Part shown: positions 10,523 to 18,825 of the stretch, piece after piece
Layout of the letters: the number at the start of each line of letters is the position of its first letter
How positions within the stretch are numbered: position 1 is the first letter of the stretch
DNA from: Lignipirellula cremea
Lineage (GTDB): Bacteria; Planctomycetota; Planctomycetia; Pirellulales; Pirellulaceae
Assembly (NCBI RefSeq): GCF_007751035.1
Contig: NZ_CP036433.1
Span: 9,095,001 to 9,159,000 of the forward strand
Direction of reading: 5' to 3'
DNA: 64,000 nt
Made by a program: the position numbers and the translations under genes
Notes under the pieces: model-generated
Told to the model about the DNA's origin: nothing
Database searches by the model: none
The model's input: only the letters and a program-made list of their open reading frames with translations

Positions 10523-13105
10523 TTACTCGGAAGTTGCTTCCTGTTGGAAATCCTTCTGCAGACGGAGCAGTCGAAGATTCACCATGTCGGCGACGTAGAT
10601 GTAATTGTCGGTCGCGTCTACGGAGTTAGGAAAGGCCAGCGGTATGTCCCGGGAGGACGTCTGGTCGCCTGGCAATCCGCCCTTGGCGTCGCGATTGCCA
10701 TAGGTTCCGAAGTGCAGAATCTCGTTGCCTGCATTGTCGATGACCGACACGCGCTGCGCAATGTTGGTTGGGTAATAGATCCGTCCGTAGCCATCCAGGC
10801 CGAACCGCGGACTGCGCGTCACGCACTGGGTCTCAAAAGCGCCATACAGCACATCATAGGTGTGGGTCGGGCCAGCCGGCGCCTGGGGAAACAGATTGCC
10901 GCTTTGCAGGGTTCCGGTCGGCGCGTACTTGTGAATGCGGCCGATCGCCGGCAGGTACTTGTCCTCTTCAAAACCGGGCAGTGCGATGGTCGGCCGTTTG
11001 TCGACGTAGCCGACATACAAGTTCCCCGCCAGATCGAACCGCACTCCGCCTGCGTTATTCGGCAGGTCGGCGATTTTCAGCCCCGCCCAGGGTAGCTGGT
11101 TGTCGTTGCCGGCGAAGACGCGCAGGCCGTCCTGCGTTTTGCCGACAACGGCCAGATTGCCGTTCGGCGCGACGGCGACGCCCTTGTCGCTGTTCCCGTC
11201 GAAACACCACTCGTAGTGCATCTGCTCGGTGACGCAGTGGGTCCCCGTGTTCCCATAATTGGCGGGGGCGTAGTCCTGCTCCAGATGAAAACGCGCGATC
11301 CGGCCGACCGAGTTCGAAGAACTGCCATCCCGGAGCGTGCGGCCAAAAATGTGTCGCCGACGGGCGTCGATGGCAATGCAGGCCGTCTCCAGCGGTACCT
11401 TGACGAACTGCGGATTCTTCCAGTCGGAGACCTTCCACACCGTATCGTGGTCGTCCAGCAGGTAGACTTCCTCGGTTTTCGGATCGACCTGCATCCGATC
11501 AAAACCGACACAGCGCTGCGCGCCCTCGACGCGGTAAAAGTCCTTCAGCAACTGCAGCCCTGCTCCGTGGTCGCGGTAGATTCGGACGGGCATTTGCGAA
11601 TGGGCGACCCAGACGTTGCTCCCCTGGTCCGTGTCGCACACCACCACGTAAGAATGCGACTGCTCCCGGTTGTAGCCTTGGGGAGAGACCTCGATATCCT
11701 CGGACGGCGCGTTATCCTTTCGCCAGTCAGGAAATCGCAGCAGGCGCACCGCACCGCTGCCACGGGTGTCGCCTGAGCGCGTGGTGACGTAGAGAACGCC
11801 GGTCTTTTTGCTCAGGGCAATCGCGTCGGGATGTTCAACCGGCAGCTCGCGGACAATGGCGCCCTGCGGGTCGAGCACCAGGATGCGCTGGTGCAGTCGA
11901 TCGCAAACGAACACGTTGCCGGCTGCGTTCACGGCGACGCCATGCAGGGCCGCGTAACTTCTCGACCCGCCGTAGGCGACGGCGCGGTCTCTTTTGGTGG
12001 TGGGGATTTCCTGCTTGTCGAGTGCGAAGAAGACCTTGGCCGTGCGAGTTTTGACATCGACCTTCCAGACCTGCCCGTCGCGCCAGAAGCTGTCCATCTC
12101 CACGTCGCGTTCGTTGCCATAAACGGTGGTGGCGGCGTAAAGACCACTGAGAAAGAACGATTCGCCATCGGGCGCAAAGCAGACAAACACCGGCCCAATC
12201 AGGGAATGAATGTCGACCTTGTTCGGCGCAACAGGCCCGTAACCAAACGGCGGATGCTTGACCAGCGGCCCCAGCAGCTGTTCGGCCGGATCTTCCGCAA
12301 TCGTCCCGTCGGTGTTGATCGTCATCAAATCAAAGGCGCCGTCAGTCAATCCGGTTCGCCAGAACTGCAGCCGATCCTTCTCCGCCGTGGGCAACAGGCG
12401 GGCCATGTGCAGTCGGGCGTCGAGAAAGGTCGTCGTCAACGAGGGGGAAGTCAACAGGTTGAACTTGGGCGAGTAACCGCCGTCGGGCCGGAGATTGATG
12501 CCCCAGCCTTGCATGGCGCTGGGATCTTTCCCGGCCGGCATGGGGAAGAGCGTCTGCAGATAGTTGCCGTCGACGTCGTACTGTCGCAGGGCCGGCGGGC
12601 CCAGGTTGCTGGAATGCCCCCACACATAGACCTTGCCGTCGGACTTCGCTTCCAGACCGTTGATCCCCCAGGGGCTGTGGTCGTTGTCGCCTACTTCGTC
12701 AGAATAGTACAGATACGGGTCGCCGCCCACGATCTGTTCCAGCGCGACGCTCATCCCCGCGCGGACGCGCACGACCAGGTCCGACGGAAGGGGCGCCGGA
12801 TTGCCGTAGTCATCGGCGCCGTCCCAGACGATACGTTGCGCCCGGGAGTTGGCGACCAGCGGCGGCGGCGCCTGGGGACCCAGCACGCCGGCGGCCAGGT
12901 GACGGACGATCTCTCCAGTGGCGGGATGGATAATGGCCACTTCGACATCGGTCAGGGAAGCAAGCTCAAACGTAACCGTCCCTTGTTGGTTCTGTTCGTT
13001 CCATGTCAGCGCGGGTTTGCTTACCCATTGGACCGGCTCCGCGGCGATCATTGCAGAAGCCAGCAAGAGCACGAAGAGAACAGCGACCAGGTTTCTCTTG
13101 ATCAT
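10523..13105 (-). CDS. Secreted NHL-type beta-propeller protein
   Basis: 860 residues with a signal peptide (VAVLFVLLLASAMIAA). Residues 30-125 look like a FlgD-type Ig-like domain: the strand VEVAIIHPATGEIVRHLAAG followed by RIVWDGADDYGNPAPLP is the usual form. The rest contains recurring propeller blades, for example LHGVAVNAAGNVFVCDRLHQRILV, GVAVAPNGNLAVVGKTQDG, GVRFDLAGNLYVGYVDK and YIYVADMVNLRLLRL at the C-terminus; the D/N-G-N-hydrophobic-Y/F-V pattern is that of NHL repeats. Such proteins bind or act on extracellular ligands in the periplasm or outside; the ligand is unknown. It is followed on the same strand by no close gene, and preceded 93 bases away by another propeller-like protein, so both may be one transcription unit. 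Confidence 0.8.
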   Translation of the reverse strand: MIKRNLVAVLFVLLLASAMIAAEPVQWVSKPALTWNEQNQQGTVTFELASLTDVEVAIIHPATGEIVRHLAAGVLGPQAPPPLVANSRAQRIVWDGADDYGNPAPLPSDLVVRVRAGMSVALEQIVGGDPYLYYSDEVGDNDHSPWGINGLEAKSDGKVYVWGHSSNLGPPALRQYDVDGNYLQTLFPMPAGKDPSAMQGWGINLRPDGGYSPKFNLLTSPSLTTTFLDARLHMARLLPTAEKDRLQFWRTGLTDGAFDLMTINTDGTIAEDPAEQLLGPLVKHPPFGYGPVAPNKVDIHSLIGPVFVCFAPDGESFFLSGLYAATTVYGNERDVEMDSFWRDGQVWKVDVKTRTAKVFFALDKQEIPTTKRDRAVAYGGSRSYAALHGVAVNAAGNVFVCDRLHQRILVLDPQGAIVRELPVEHPDAIALSKKTGVLYVTTRSGDTRGSGAVRLLRFPDWRKDNAPSEDIEVSPQGYNREQSHSYVVVCDTDQGSNVWVAHSQMPVRIYRDHGAGLQLLKDFYRVEGAQRCVGFDRMQVDPKTEEVYLLDDHDTVWKVSDWKNPQFVKVPLETACIAIDARRRHIFGRTLRDGSSSNSVGRIARFHLEQDYAPANYGNTGTHCVTEQMHYEWCFDGNSDKGVAVAPNGNLAVVGKTQDGLRVFAGNDNQLPWAGLKIADLPNNAGGVRFDLAGNLYVGYVDKRPTIALPGFEEDKYLPAIGRIHKYAPTGTLQSGNLFPQAPAGPTHTYDVLYGAFETQCVTRSPRFGLDGYGRIYYPTNIAQRVSVIDNAGNEILHFGTYGNRDAKGGLPGDQTSSRDIPLAFPNSVDATDNYIYVADMVNLRLLRLQKDFQQEATSE

Positions 13106-13198
13106 TTCTCATCTCGATCAGCACAAGGAAGACTTCATCAGGGCGAAAAAACTTGAAGCGGGTGCTCCGCGAAATCCCGGCGGCGACAAGAGCCGCAT

Positions 13199-14305
13199 TC
13201 AGGGGCTCTGTTCGAGCGAGGCATGCCTGTAGAGAAACATTCCCCGGGAGTCGGCCCACATGCTGACGTTGTACTCCGGAATGAAAGCGCACACAGGCAT
13301 GTCGTAACGCGTGAACGGCCAGCCCGCAGTGAAGGCGTCGACGATGCGATACGTGTTCTGATCGCTGTCGAATTCGTACAGCTGCTTGGGCTCGTTCTTG
13401 TTCCCTGCCTGGATCAGATACCTGCCTGTTGCGGGGTCAATGGTGATCTTGTCGCTTTGCACGCCGAGATCGGTCGGGAAGTCTTTCAATCGTTCGATCG
13501 TACCATCCGCCTTCAGCCGAGCGACAGTGCGGCGGTTATGATTGCCGCCCGCCATCAGCACCTCGTTGCGAAACGGATTATGGCGAACCAGGCTGTGATA
13601 GCCGTCGACCGGACAGGGCCCGAGAGGCTCCCACTTTTGACGTGCGTTGCTGAAGAACCAGGCCTGCGGTCCGAGGATCAGGACGCCGTCCAGAGCGCTG
13701 AAATACTCGATCGCCATGCCGGTGAAAGTGCTGTCGGCGGGGATCGGCGGCAGTTTGGTCCATTTCTCGGTCGTCGTGTCAAAGTAAGAAACGCCGCCGG
13801 TTAGATCGACACCTTTCTTCTCGTTGCTGTAGCTGTTGTAACGATGATAGAAACGACTGCGCTGGGGATCGAAACCGTTACTACTATAGATATGGCCGAA
13901 ACGGGACAGAAAGCACGGGTTGTCGCTGTCGCGGTCGAGTTCGATCACTCGCCAGGCGTTTTTCTCTTCAGAGTAGGCGATAAACTGACGGGTCTGCCGC
14001 AGGCCCATATAGAGAAACTGCCCCGTCTTGCTGTCCCAGTGTGCGTCGTCGGTCCAGCCGGCGATATGCAGGCCGCCGGAACCGCCGTTGTTGCGTCCGC
14101 CGTCGACCAGCGGAGATCGCCACAGCCCCTCCGGCATTTCCGTCTGCAGCTCCGCCCAGGAGCCAGGCGGCATGGAGGCGGCCAGCTTCGCCAGCGGCGA
14201 ATCGCCGCGTTCCGTTTCCGCCCCGCAGGCGATCGCAACTCCCAGGAGCGTGAACACTGCCAGCAAAGAACAGGCAAATGTCATTAGTCGAATCGCACGT
14301 ATCAT
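13199..14305 (-). CDS. Secreted beta-propeller-like protein of unknown function
   Basis: 368 residues from ATG 14305, chosen because AGGAGAAGG lies 4 bases upstream and a signal peptide follows immediately (LMTFACSLLAVFTLLGVAIACG). A longer in-frame extension to 14422 lacks these. The mature part has kelch-like features: repeated aromatic-rich strands with GG turns (GGVSYFDTTTEKWTKLPPIP, WFFSNARQKWEPLGPCPVDG, NPFRNEVLMAGGNHNRR), consistent with a six- or seven-bladed propeller. No catalytic residues stand out. The downstream propeller gene at 10523 lies on the same strand 93 bases away, so a joint role in an extracellular complex is possible but only inferred. Confidence 0.7.
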   Translation of the reverse strand: MIRAIRLMTFACSLLAVFTLLGVAIACGAETERGDSPLAKLAASMPPGSWAELQTEMPEGLWRSPLVDGGRNNGGSGGLHIAGWTDDAHWDSKTGQFLYMGLRQTRQFIAYSEEKNAWRVIELDRDSDNPCFLSRFGHIYSSNGFDPQRSRFYHRYNSYSNEKKGVDLTGGVSYFDTTTEKWTKLPPIPADSTFTGMAIEYFSALDGVLILGPQAWFFSNARQKWEPLGPCPVDGYHSLVRHNPFRNEVLMAGGNHNRRTVARLKADGTIERLKDFPTDLGVQSDKITIDPATGRYLIQAGNKNEPKQLYEFDSDQNTYRIVDAFTAGWPFTRYDMPVCAFIPEYNVSMWADSRGMFLYRHASLEQSP

Positions 14306-14583
14306 CGAGCCTTCTCCTGCCGGGGAACCTGAAGCATTCTTTCGAAGCGGGGCAAGCGGCCCCGCCGTTTCCTTAGCCGGGGCCGAGTCGGCAATTATGT
14401 CTGAGAAAATCGGGCGCCGCACGCTTTATCGGCCTTTCACCGAATGACAAACTCATTGCGTTTGGGTCATTCTTCGACAACCTTTCATGGGTTCGTCGCA
14501 CCGAGGAATCGTCCTGTAAACCGCAACGGATCCGCCGGCCTGGTGGAATGGAGAAACATGCGGCAGGAGGGGACGTCAGAACC

Positions 14584-14693
14584 GCCCGACGCTAACGCGT
14601 TCGGCTCACAGGATTAGCGGGCTCGGGCCGACGCCAGGCGTTCGGATTACAGGATTAGGTTTCGTGGTTCCTGTTAAGCAGAATACCGAAGTC
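14584..14693 (+). repeat. REP-like repeat, left arm with tandem partial copies
   Basis: Two degenerate copies of a unit containing GACGCTAACGCGTTCGGC and ending ACAGGATTAG occur at 14584-14616 and 14627-14657, followed by TTTCGTGGTTCCTGT and a tail ending ATACCGAAGT. The whole arm reappears in reverse complement at 15080-15168. Confidence 0.75.
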
Positions 14694-14810
14694 CAGCCTG
14701 GCCGACGTCCTCAAGAACGATCCGCTGCCGACCGGCCCTTTGCGCCTTCGCGTCTTTGCGTGAGATCCTCTTCATGCCAGAACCGCCAATCCGTCCTGGA
14801 ACGTCTGGAA

Positions 14811-14870
14811 GATCTCGCGTTTCCGACTTCGAACGGACCGGGGAAATCGCCGAAGTTATTTTAGCCCGGC
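14811..14870 (+). repeat. Direct repeat copy 1 (pairs with 15408-15468)
   Basis: It shares TCGCGTTTCCGA at its left end and AAATCGCCGAAGTTATTTT in its right half with the copy about 600 bases downstream. The right half is also a member of the stem-loop repeat family of this island (other members near 15073, 15184, 15434 and 15685). Confidence 0.7.
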
Positions 14871-14974
14871 TCCGTACTTTCTGCGTCTGCTTTTTTACAA
14901 TTCGATCCAACCAAAATCGACAGGAATTACCCTCGCGTTCCTGAACGTTGGGAGTCGGCAGCGAAACATCGCCC

Positions 14975-15160
14975 ATGCAAATACCCCGTTTTCGGAAATG
15001 GACCTCCTGGGCTGTCGCCGGCCTGCTTCTGGTCGGCGTTGTTCTGATGATCCTCGATTGGCAACGGAACGCGGGAAAAATAACTTCGGTATTTTTCTCG
15101 ACAGGAACCACGAAACCTGAGCAGCCCAAGCCGGCTGATCCTGTGAGCCGAACGCGCTAG
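14975..15160 (+). CDS. Possible small membrane protein inside the repeat island
   Basis: 61 residues: a basic N-terminus, one strong hydrophobic segment (WAVAGLLLVGVVLMIL, residues 12-27) and a polar tail. It has the look of a single-pass membrane peptide. However, the second half (residues 34-61) is made entirely from the island's repeat sequence, and no convincing ribosome binding site precedes the ATG. It may be a real small protein whose end was overwritten by repeat spread, or a chance frame. Confidence 0.3.
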   Translation: MQIPRFRKWTSWAVAGLLLVGVVLMILDWQRNAGKITSVFFSTGTTKPEQPKPADPVSRTR

Positions 15161-15168
15161 CGTCGGGC
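15080..15168 (-). repeat. REP-like repeat, right arm (inverted copy of 14584-14693)
   Basis: Read on the minus strand it shows GACGCTAGCGCGTTCGGC, CACAGGAT, then TTTCGTGGTTCCTGT and ATACCGAAGT, matching the left arm in the same order. The arms lie about 390 bases apart. Confidence 0.75.
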
Positions 15169-15407
15169 CGTTCTTCGGAATGAGGGAAAAAAACTTCTTC
15201 GGTTTTTGTATAACAGCGATGACGTTCAACTTTTACGTATGCTTCACCTGGTGATCAAACCGCCAATCTCTCCTGCAACGGCTGGAAGAAGATAAAATGA
15301 GCGGGTTGAAAAATCGGCATCGCGGAAAAGGGGAACTCACGCAAAGGCGCGAAGGCGCAAAGAAGAAGGAAGAGGTGTGAGAAGGAATTCGCCACGACCC
15401 TTGTGGA

Positions 15408-15468
15408 TGTCGCGTTTCCGATTCCTGCCAAACGGGAAAAATCGCCGAAGTTATTTTCCCCCGATTCC
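15408..15468 (+). repeat. Direct repeat copy 2 (pairs with 14811-14870)
   Basis: It shares GTCGCGTTTCCGA and AAATCGCCGAAGTTATTTT with the first copy. The central part, 15434-15460, can fold as GGGAAAA...TTTTCCC, a stem-loop with a CGCCGAAG-type loop. Confidence 0.7.
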
Positions 15469-15482
15469 AACAGACGCTCGGT

Positions 15483-15647
15483 ATGATCCTTCTCGCCGTG
15501 GTGATTTCTACCGTCATTGCGACGGCTTTCTACCTTCCCATCCTGTGCTACTTTCTCTTCAGAACGCGTTCGTTTCGCGAATCGCACGCCCAGGCGTGGG
15601 CGGCATGGAAGCATATCGCGAGCGAGATTCTTACGCAGATCCATTGA
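15483..15647 (+). CDS. Possible 54-residue single-pass membrane protein
   Basis: ATG 15483 to TGA 15645-15647. The sequence starts MILLAVVISTVIATAF, continues YLPILCYFLF as one long membrane segment (residues 2-26), and ends with a basic and amphipathic tail (RTRSFRESHAQAWAAWKH). Unlike the 14975 frame it contains no repeat sequence, and the hydrophobic/amphipathic division is what a real small protein would show. There is no strong ribosome binding site. Function unknown. Confidence 0.4.
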   Translation: MILLAVVISTVIATAFYLPILCYFLFRTRSFRESHAQAWAAWKHIASEILTQIH

Positions 15648-15738
15648 CCCGCAACCGGAATGCATTCCCGCGCTGCGGAACGCGTAAAAACAAACTCGGT
15701 TTTTGCGTCCCTGAGAAAACGCAACGCAACCGCCCGCA

Positions 15739-16425
15739 TCACCCGGGATGGCCTGCTTTTTGAAACAGGGCGACATCGTCCCCGACCAGCAGCCACTGCG
15801 CGTTCCATTGCCGGGCGAGCCAGGCGAAGGTGTCGCGGGAGTAGAAGCTCACGTGGGTCGGATCGGCCCGGTAATGCCAGTCGGCGAACGCCTCCGCATT
15901 CCGCACGCGTTTGGTCATCACGCCCAGCCAGCCGCCGTCGTTCAGCGCCGACCAGATCCGCGCCAGATCCCGTGCCGGATGATGCAGGTGTTCCAGGACT
16001 TCGCTGGCGGTGATGAAATCGTAAGACTTCCGGAATACGGACGCGTCGTTCGCGTAGATCGGGTCATACACCTGCATTGTGTGTCCCGCTTCTTCGAACA
16101 TGACCGATAACGTCGGCCCGGGTCCGCAACCGACGTCGAGCCCCTGGCTATGGGGCTGCAGTTGTTCCTGCAGCGGCTTGAACAGACGACTGAGAAATTT
16201 CCGATAGCGCAGGTCGGCCGGATCGTTCTCATGCAGGTCGTACTGCTCCTGCTCCTCCGCCCGGCTCGGCAGCTGCAGGCGGTCCAGATGCACCAGCCGG
16301 CAGCGCTCGCACCGCAGGTACCGGCGTTCCGGCTCCGCAAAGAACAGCGAGGAGGCAAACCCGCAAAGCGGACACGGATGGGAGCCGGCCGGCGCGGGCC
16401 CTGGTTCGGGAGGGGAAACAGGCAT
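15739..16425 (-). CDS. Class I SAM-dependent methyltransferase with N-terminal zinc ribbon
   Basis: 228 residues. Two CxxC pairs (CPLC at 18-21 and CERC at 39-42) form a zinc ribbon. A linker helix follows, then motif I GLDVGCGPGP (95-104), acidic strand VYDPIYA, and the post-motif SEVLEHLHHP that fits the Methyltransf_23 group. Such ribbon-bearing methyltransferases occur in surface polysaccharide and natural product pathways; the substrate here is not evident. The start at 16425 is chosen because it places the ribbon near the N-terminus; an open frame further upstream overlaps the release factor gene and has no protein-like composition. It lies 55 bases behind prfC on the same strand and may be cotranscribed. 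Confidence 0.85.
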   Translation of the reverse strand: MPVSPPEPGPAPAGSHPCPLCGFASSLFFAEPERRYLRCERCRLVHLDRLQLPSRAEEQEQYDLHENDPADLRYRKFLSRLFKPLQEQLQPHSQGLDVGCGPGPTLSVMFEEAGHTMQVYDPIYANDASVFRKSYDFITASEVLEHLHHPARDLARIWSALNDGGWLGVMTKRVRNAEAFADWHYRADPTHVSFYSRDTFAWLARQWNAQWLLVGDDVALFQKAGHPG

Positions 16426-16480
16426 GCAAGACGTCCGTTCGGTCAAGGCGCCGATCTCTGCGGCATGGCCGCCGGCTGGG

Positions 16481-18103
16481 TCAATTCTTCTTCCCCGTTG
16501 AGGTCGCCGGCGCCGGCGGAATGCGAATCGCCGAGAACCGGGCGGTGGGATTTTCCCCTGCCGCATAATTGGCGTCCCAGGTCGACTGGAACAGCACGAC
16601 GGGCTGGCCCCATTGGTCCTGAACCAGTCGGGCGCCATAGGCCAGACGCAGTTCCTTGCCGCCATTGGGAACGTCGCCGACCCAGCGAGCCAGCTTGTAC
16701 GGCAACCAGTTGACGGACGTTTGTGCTCCGTATTCACTTTCCATACGGAACTTGACGACGTCGAGCTGCAGGACGCCAACCGCTCCCAGGATCGGCTCGC
16801 GACGGGCGCGCTGCGGATCCGCAAACACCTGGATCGCTCCTTCTTCCAACAGCTGCGTCAGGCCGCGTTCAAACTGCTTCCGGCGGGACGTGTCGGGGCA
16901 GCGGAGGACCGCGAACATCTCCGGCGAAAACTGCGGCAGCGGCTCGTATTCGAAGGGCGCTCCCACACACAGTGTATCTCCCAGGCGAAATTCGCCCGGG
17001 TTTACCAGGCCGATAATGTCGCCCGGATAGGCTTCGTCCATCGTTTCCCGATCCTGACCGAACACCCGATGGGCGCGGGGCAAGCGCAAGCGTTTGCCGG
17101 TGCGTGGATGCAGGACTTCCATCTCACGTTCGAACCGCCCGGCGCAGACGCGCAGGAACGCCACGCGGTCGCGATGACGCGGATCGAGATTCGCCTGGAT
17201 CTTGAAGACAAACCCGGCAAAGGCCGACCGGGCCGCCGGAATGGGCCCGAGATCGCTGTTGCGGTTGCCGGGCGGAGGGCACAGGGCCAGGAATCCACGC
17301 AGGAAGTGTTCCACGCCCCAGTTCGTCAAGGCGCTTCCAAAGAAGACAGGGGACGCCTTGCCGGCGGCGAACGCCTGCATGTCCAGCTGGCTTACCGATT
17401 CCAGCAGCTCCACCTCTTCCGCCGCCTGCGTCGCCAGTTCCGGCGGCACGCCCTCCCCGGTCAGCCCCGCCAGGCTTGTTTCACGACCCGTGATACGGCG
17501 GTCTCCGTCCCGATCGTCAAACAGAAAGGCCCGCCTGGAACGGATCTCCACCAGGCCGCGAAAATCGGGTCCGAAGCCGATCGGCCAGTTCTGCGGGATC
17601 GGCTCAATTCCCAGCTTTGATTCGATCTCTCCCAGCAATTCCAGCGGCTCGATGCCGGGACGATCGACTTTATTGACGAAGGTAATTACGGGGATCTGCC
17701 GCAAGGCGCACACGCGGAACAACTTTTCCGTCTGGGCCTCGATCCCTTTGGCCAGGTCGAGCACCATCACGGCGCAGTCCGCGGCCATGAGCGTGCGGTA
17801 CGTGTCTTCGCTGAAGTCATGGTGACCGGGCGTGTCCAGCAAGTTCACGCAGACGTCGTCGTATTCAAAGGTCAGCACCGTGGAGCTGACCGAAATGCCG
17901 CGCTGCTTTTCCAGTTCCAGCCAGTCAGACGTCGCGGCCTTTTGCGACTTGCGTCCGCGGACGGCTCCCGCCACTTCGATGCATCCGCCGAACAGCAGGA
18001 GCTTCTCAGTCAGCGTCGTTTTGCCCGCGTCGGGATGCGAGATGATGGCGAACGTGCGACGTCGCTGCACTTCGCGGTAAACACTGGGATCAATATCCGT
18101 CAT
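16481..18103 (-). CDS. prfC: Peptide chain release factor 3
   Basis: 540 residues, normal for RF3. G1 is SHPDAGKTTLTE (about 22-33), the switch region contains EKQRGISVSST, G3 is DTPGHHDF and G4 is NKVDR, all in the order of the classical translation GTPases. The insert ATSDWLELEKQRG distinguishes RF3 from EF-G. Domain II follows (FAGFVFKIQANLDPRHRDR), and the C-terminal region carries GAVGVLQLDVVKFRMESEYG, typical of RF3. RF3 is a cytoplasmic GTPase that frees RF1 and RF2 from the ribosome after peptide release. The reading frame is intact. Confidence 0.97.
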   Translation of the reverse strand: MTDIDPSVYREVQRRRTFAIISHPDAGKTTLTEKLLLFGGCIEVAGAVRGRKSQKAATSDWLELEKQRGISVSSTVLTFEYDDVCVNLLDTPGHHDFSEDTYRTLMAADCAVMVLDLAKGIEAQTEKLFRVCALRQIPVITFVNKVDRPGIEPLELLGEIESKLGIEPIPQNWPIGFGPDFRGLVEIRSRRAFLFDDRDGDRRITGRETSLAGLTGEGVPPELATQAAEEVELLESVSQLDMQAFAAGKASPVFFGSALTNWGVEHFLRGFLALCPPPGNRNSDLGPIPAARSAFAGFVFKIQANLDPRHRDRVAFLRVCAGRFEREMEVLHPRTGKRLRLPRAHRVFGQDRETMDEAYPGDIIGLVNPGEFRLGDTLCVGAPFEYEPLPQFSPEMFAVLRCPDTSRRKQFERGLTQLLEEGAIQVFADPQRARREPILGAVGVLQLDVVKFRMESEYGAQTSVNWLPYKLARWVGDVPNGGKELRLAYGARLVQDQWGQPVVLFQSTWDANYAAGENPTARFSAIRIPPAPATSTGKKN

Positions 18104-18825
18104 CGAAATGCACCTTGAATCTCAGCCTGCTGCGACGAACCAGGAAGGGGCTCCCCAGGATGAGCGTCGGCGGGTATTTGTCACCGGGATGGAAAGTGAT
18201 GCTCTCTGCCGTTCGATCGCCAGAAAGGGCCGGGCGCAAACCGCGCGCCAATCGGCAAGGAAGAAACGCCTCAGGGCGGCCCAAGCAGATCGGCCGCCGT
18301 CGACGCATCAGGGAGGAGTCGACCCCTGAGAAGCAGCCTGCGCAATATCCCGGAACGTGCAGGGAAAACACGTGAAACCACTGGGAAGTGGAGAAGTCAG
18401 CGCCGGGTAAGGAAATTGCCTGGAAGGTCTCATATCCTCGCTTTTAGCACACCTGGCAAGGAACGGCAACCGGTGTGGGGCGGCCGCCAGCCAGAGTCTG
18501 GCGTGCGGGGAGTTGGTGACATGCCAGTCCGACTGAACTAAACTGCACCCACGGATCCAGACCACGGGCCCCCACCCGGCCGGCCATACGCGACGCAGGA
18601 ATTTCCAGGGCGGACATCGCAGACGATTCTCAAGGAAACGCATCTGGGAAGGATCGCTGGCCGCCTGGCTTCCCCGGCAGGATACGTCACGCAGAAAATG
18701 CCGCGGCCGCTTTCCACCCCCGATCGGTCTGCCTGCGATCGGTCTGCCTGCGATCGGCCGAGGGATGTAACCGCTCGTATACTTGCACTTGAAATTCGCA
18801 CTGAAAATTCAACGGAGCCGCAACG
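18104..18825. other. Intergenic region between divergent genes
   Basis: About 720 bases between prfC (minus) and the sulfatase (plus). Open frames here lack ribosome binding sites and family motifs. It contains a 15-base tandem repeat (18721-18759) and CCAGAGTCTGG at about 18490, a word also present in the inverted repeat at 50359. Confidence 0.5.
18721..18759 (+). repeat. 15-bp tandem repeat, 2.6 copies
   Basis: The unit CGATCGGTCTGCCTG is repeated exactly at 18721 and 18736, and a third partial copy CGATCGG starts at 18751. It lies 67 bases before the sulfatase start and may affect its expression, which is an inference only. Confidence 0.85.

Larger units (their letters stand above)
14306..15738. 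other. Repeat-rich intergenic island
   Basis: About 1.4 kb with no long gene. It holds an inverted pair of REP-like repeats (14584-14693 and 15080-15168), five short stem-loop repeats, a pair of 60-base direct repeats (14811-14870 and 15408-15468), further direct and inverted matches (14779-14810 with 15260-15291; 14738-14764 with 15337-15363), and two short open frames with a transmembrane segment. Translated in reverse, part of the island gives SRKDAKAQR, the signature of a widespread class of bacterial intergenic repeats that is often mis-annotated as protein. Confidence 0.7.

Noticed and set aside
11831-13156. Plus-strand open frame of 441 codons
   Set aside because: Shadow of the NHL propeller gene.
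14674-15129. Minus-strand frame of 151 codons in the repeat island
   Set aside because: Made of repeat sequence; contains the well-known false-gene signature SRKDAKAQR.
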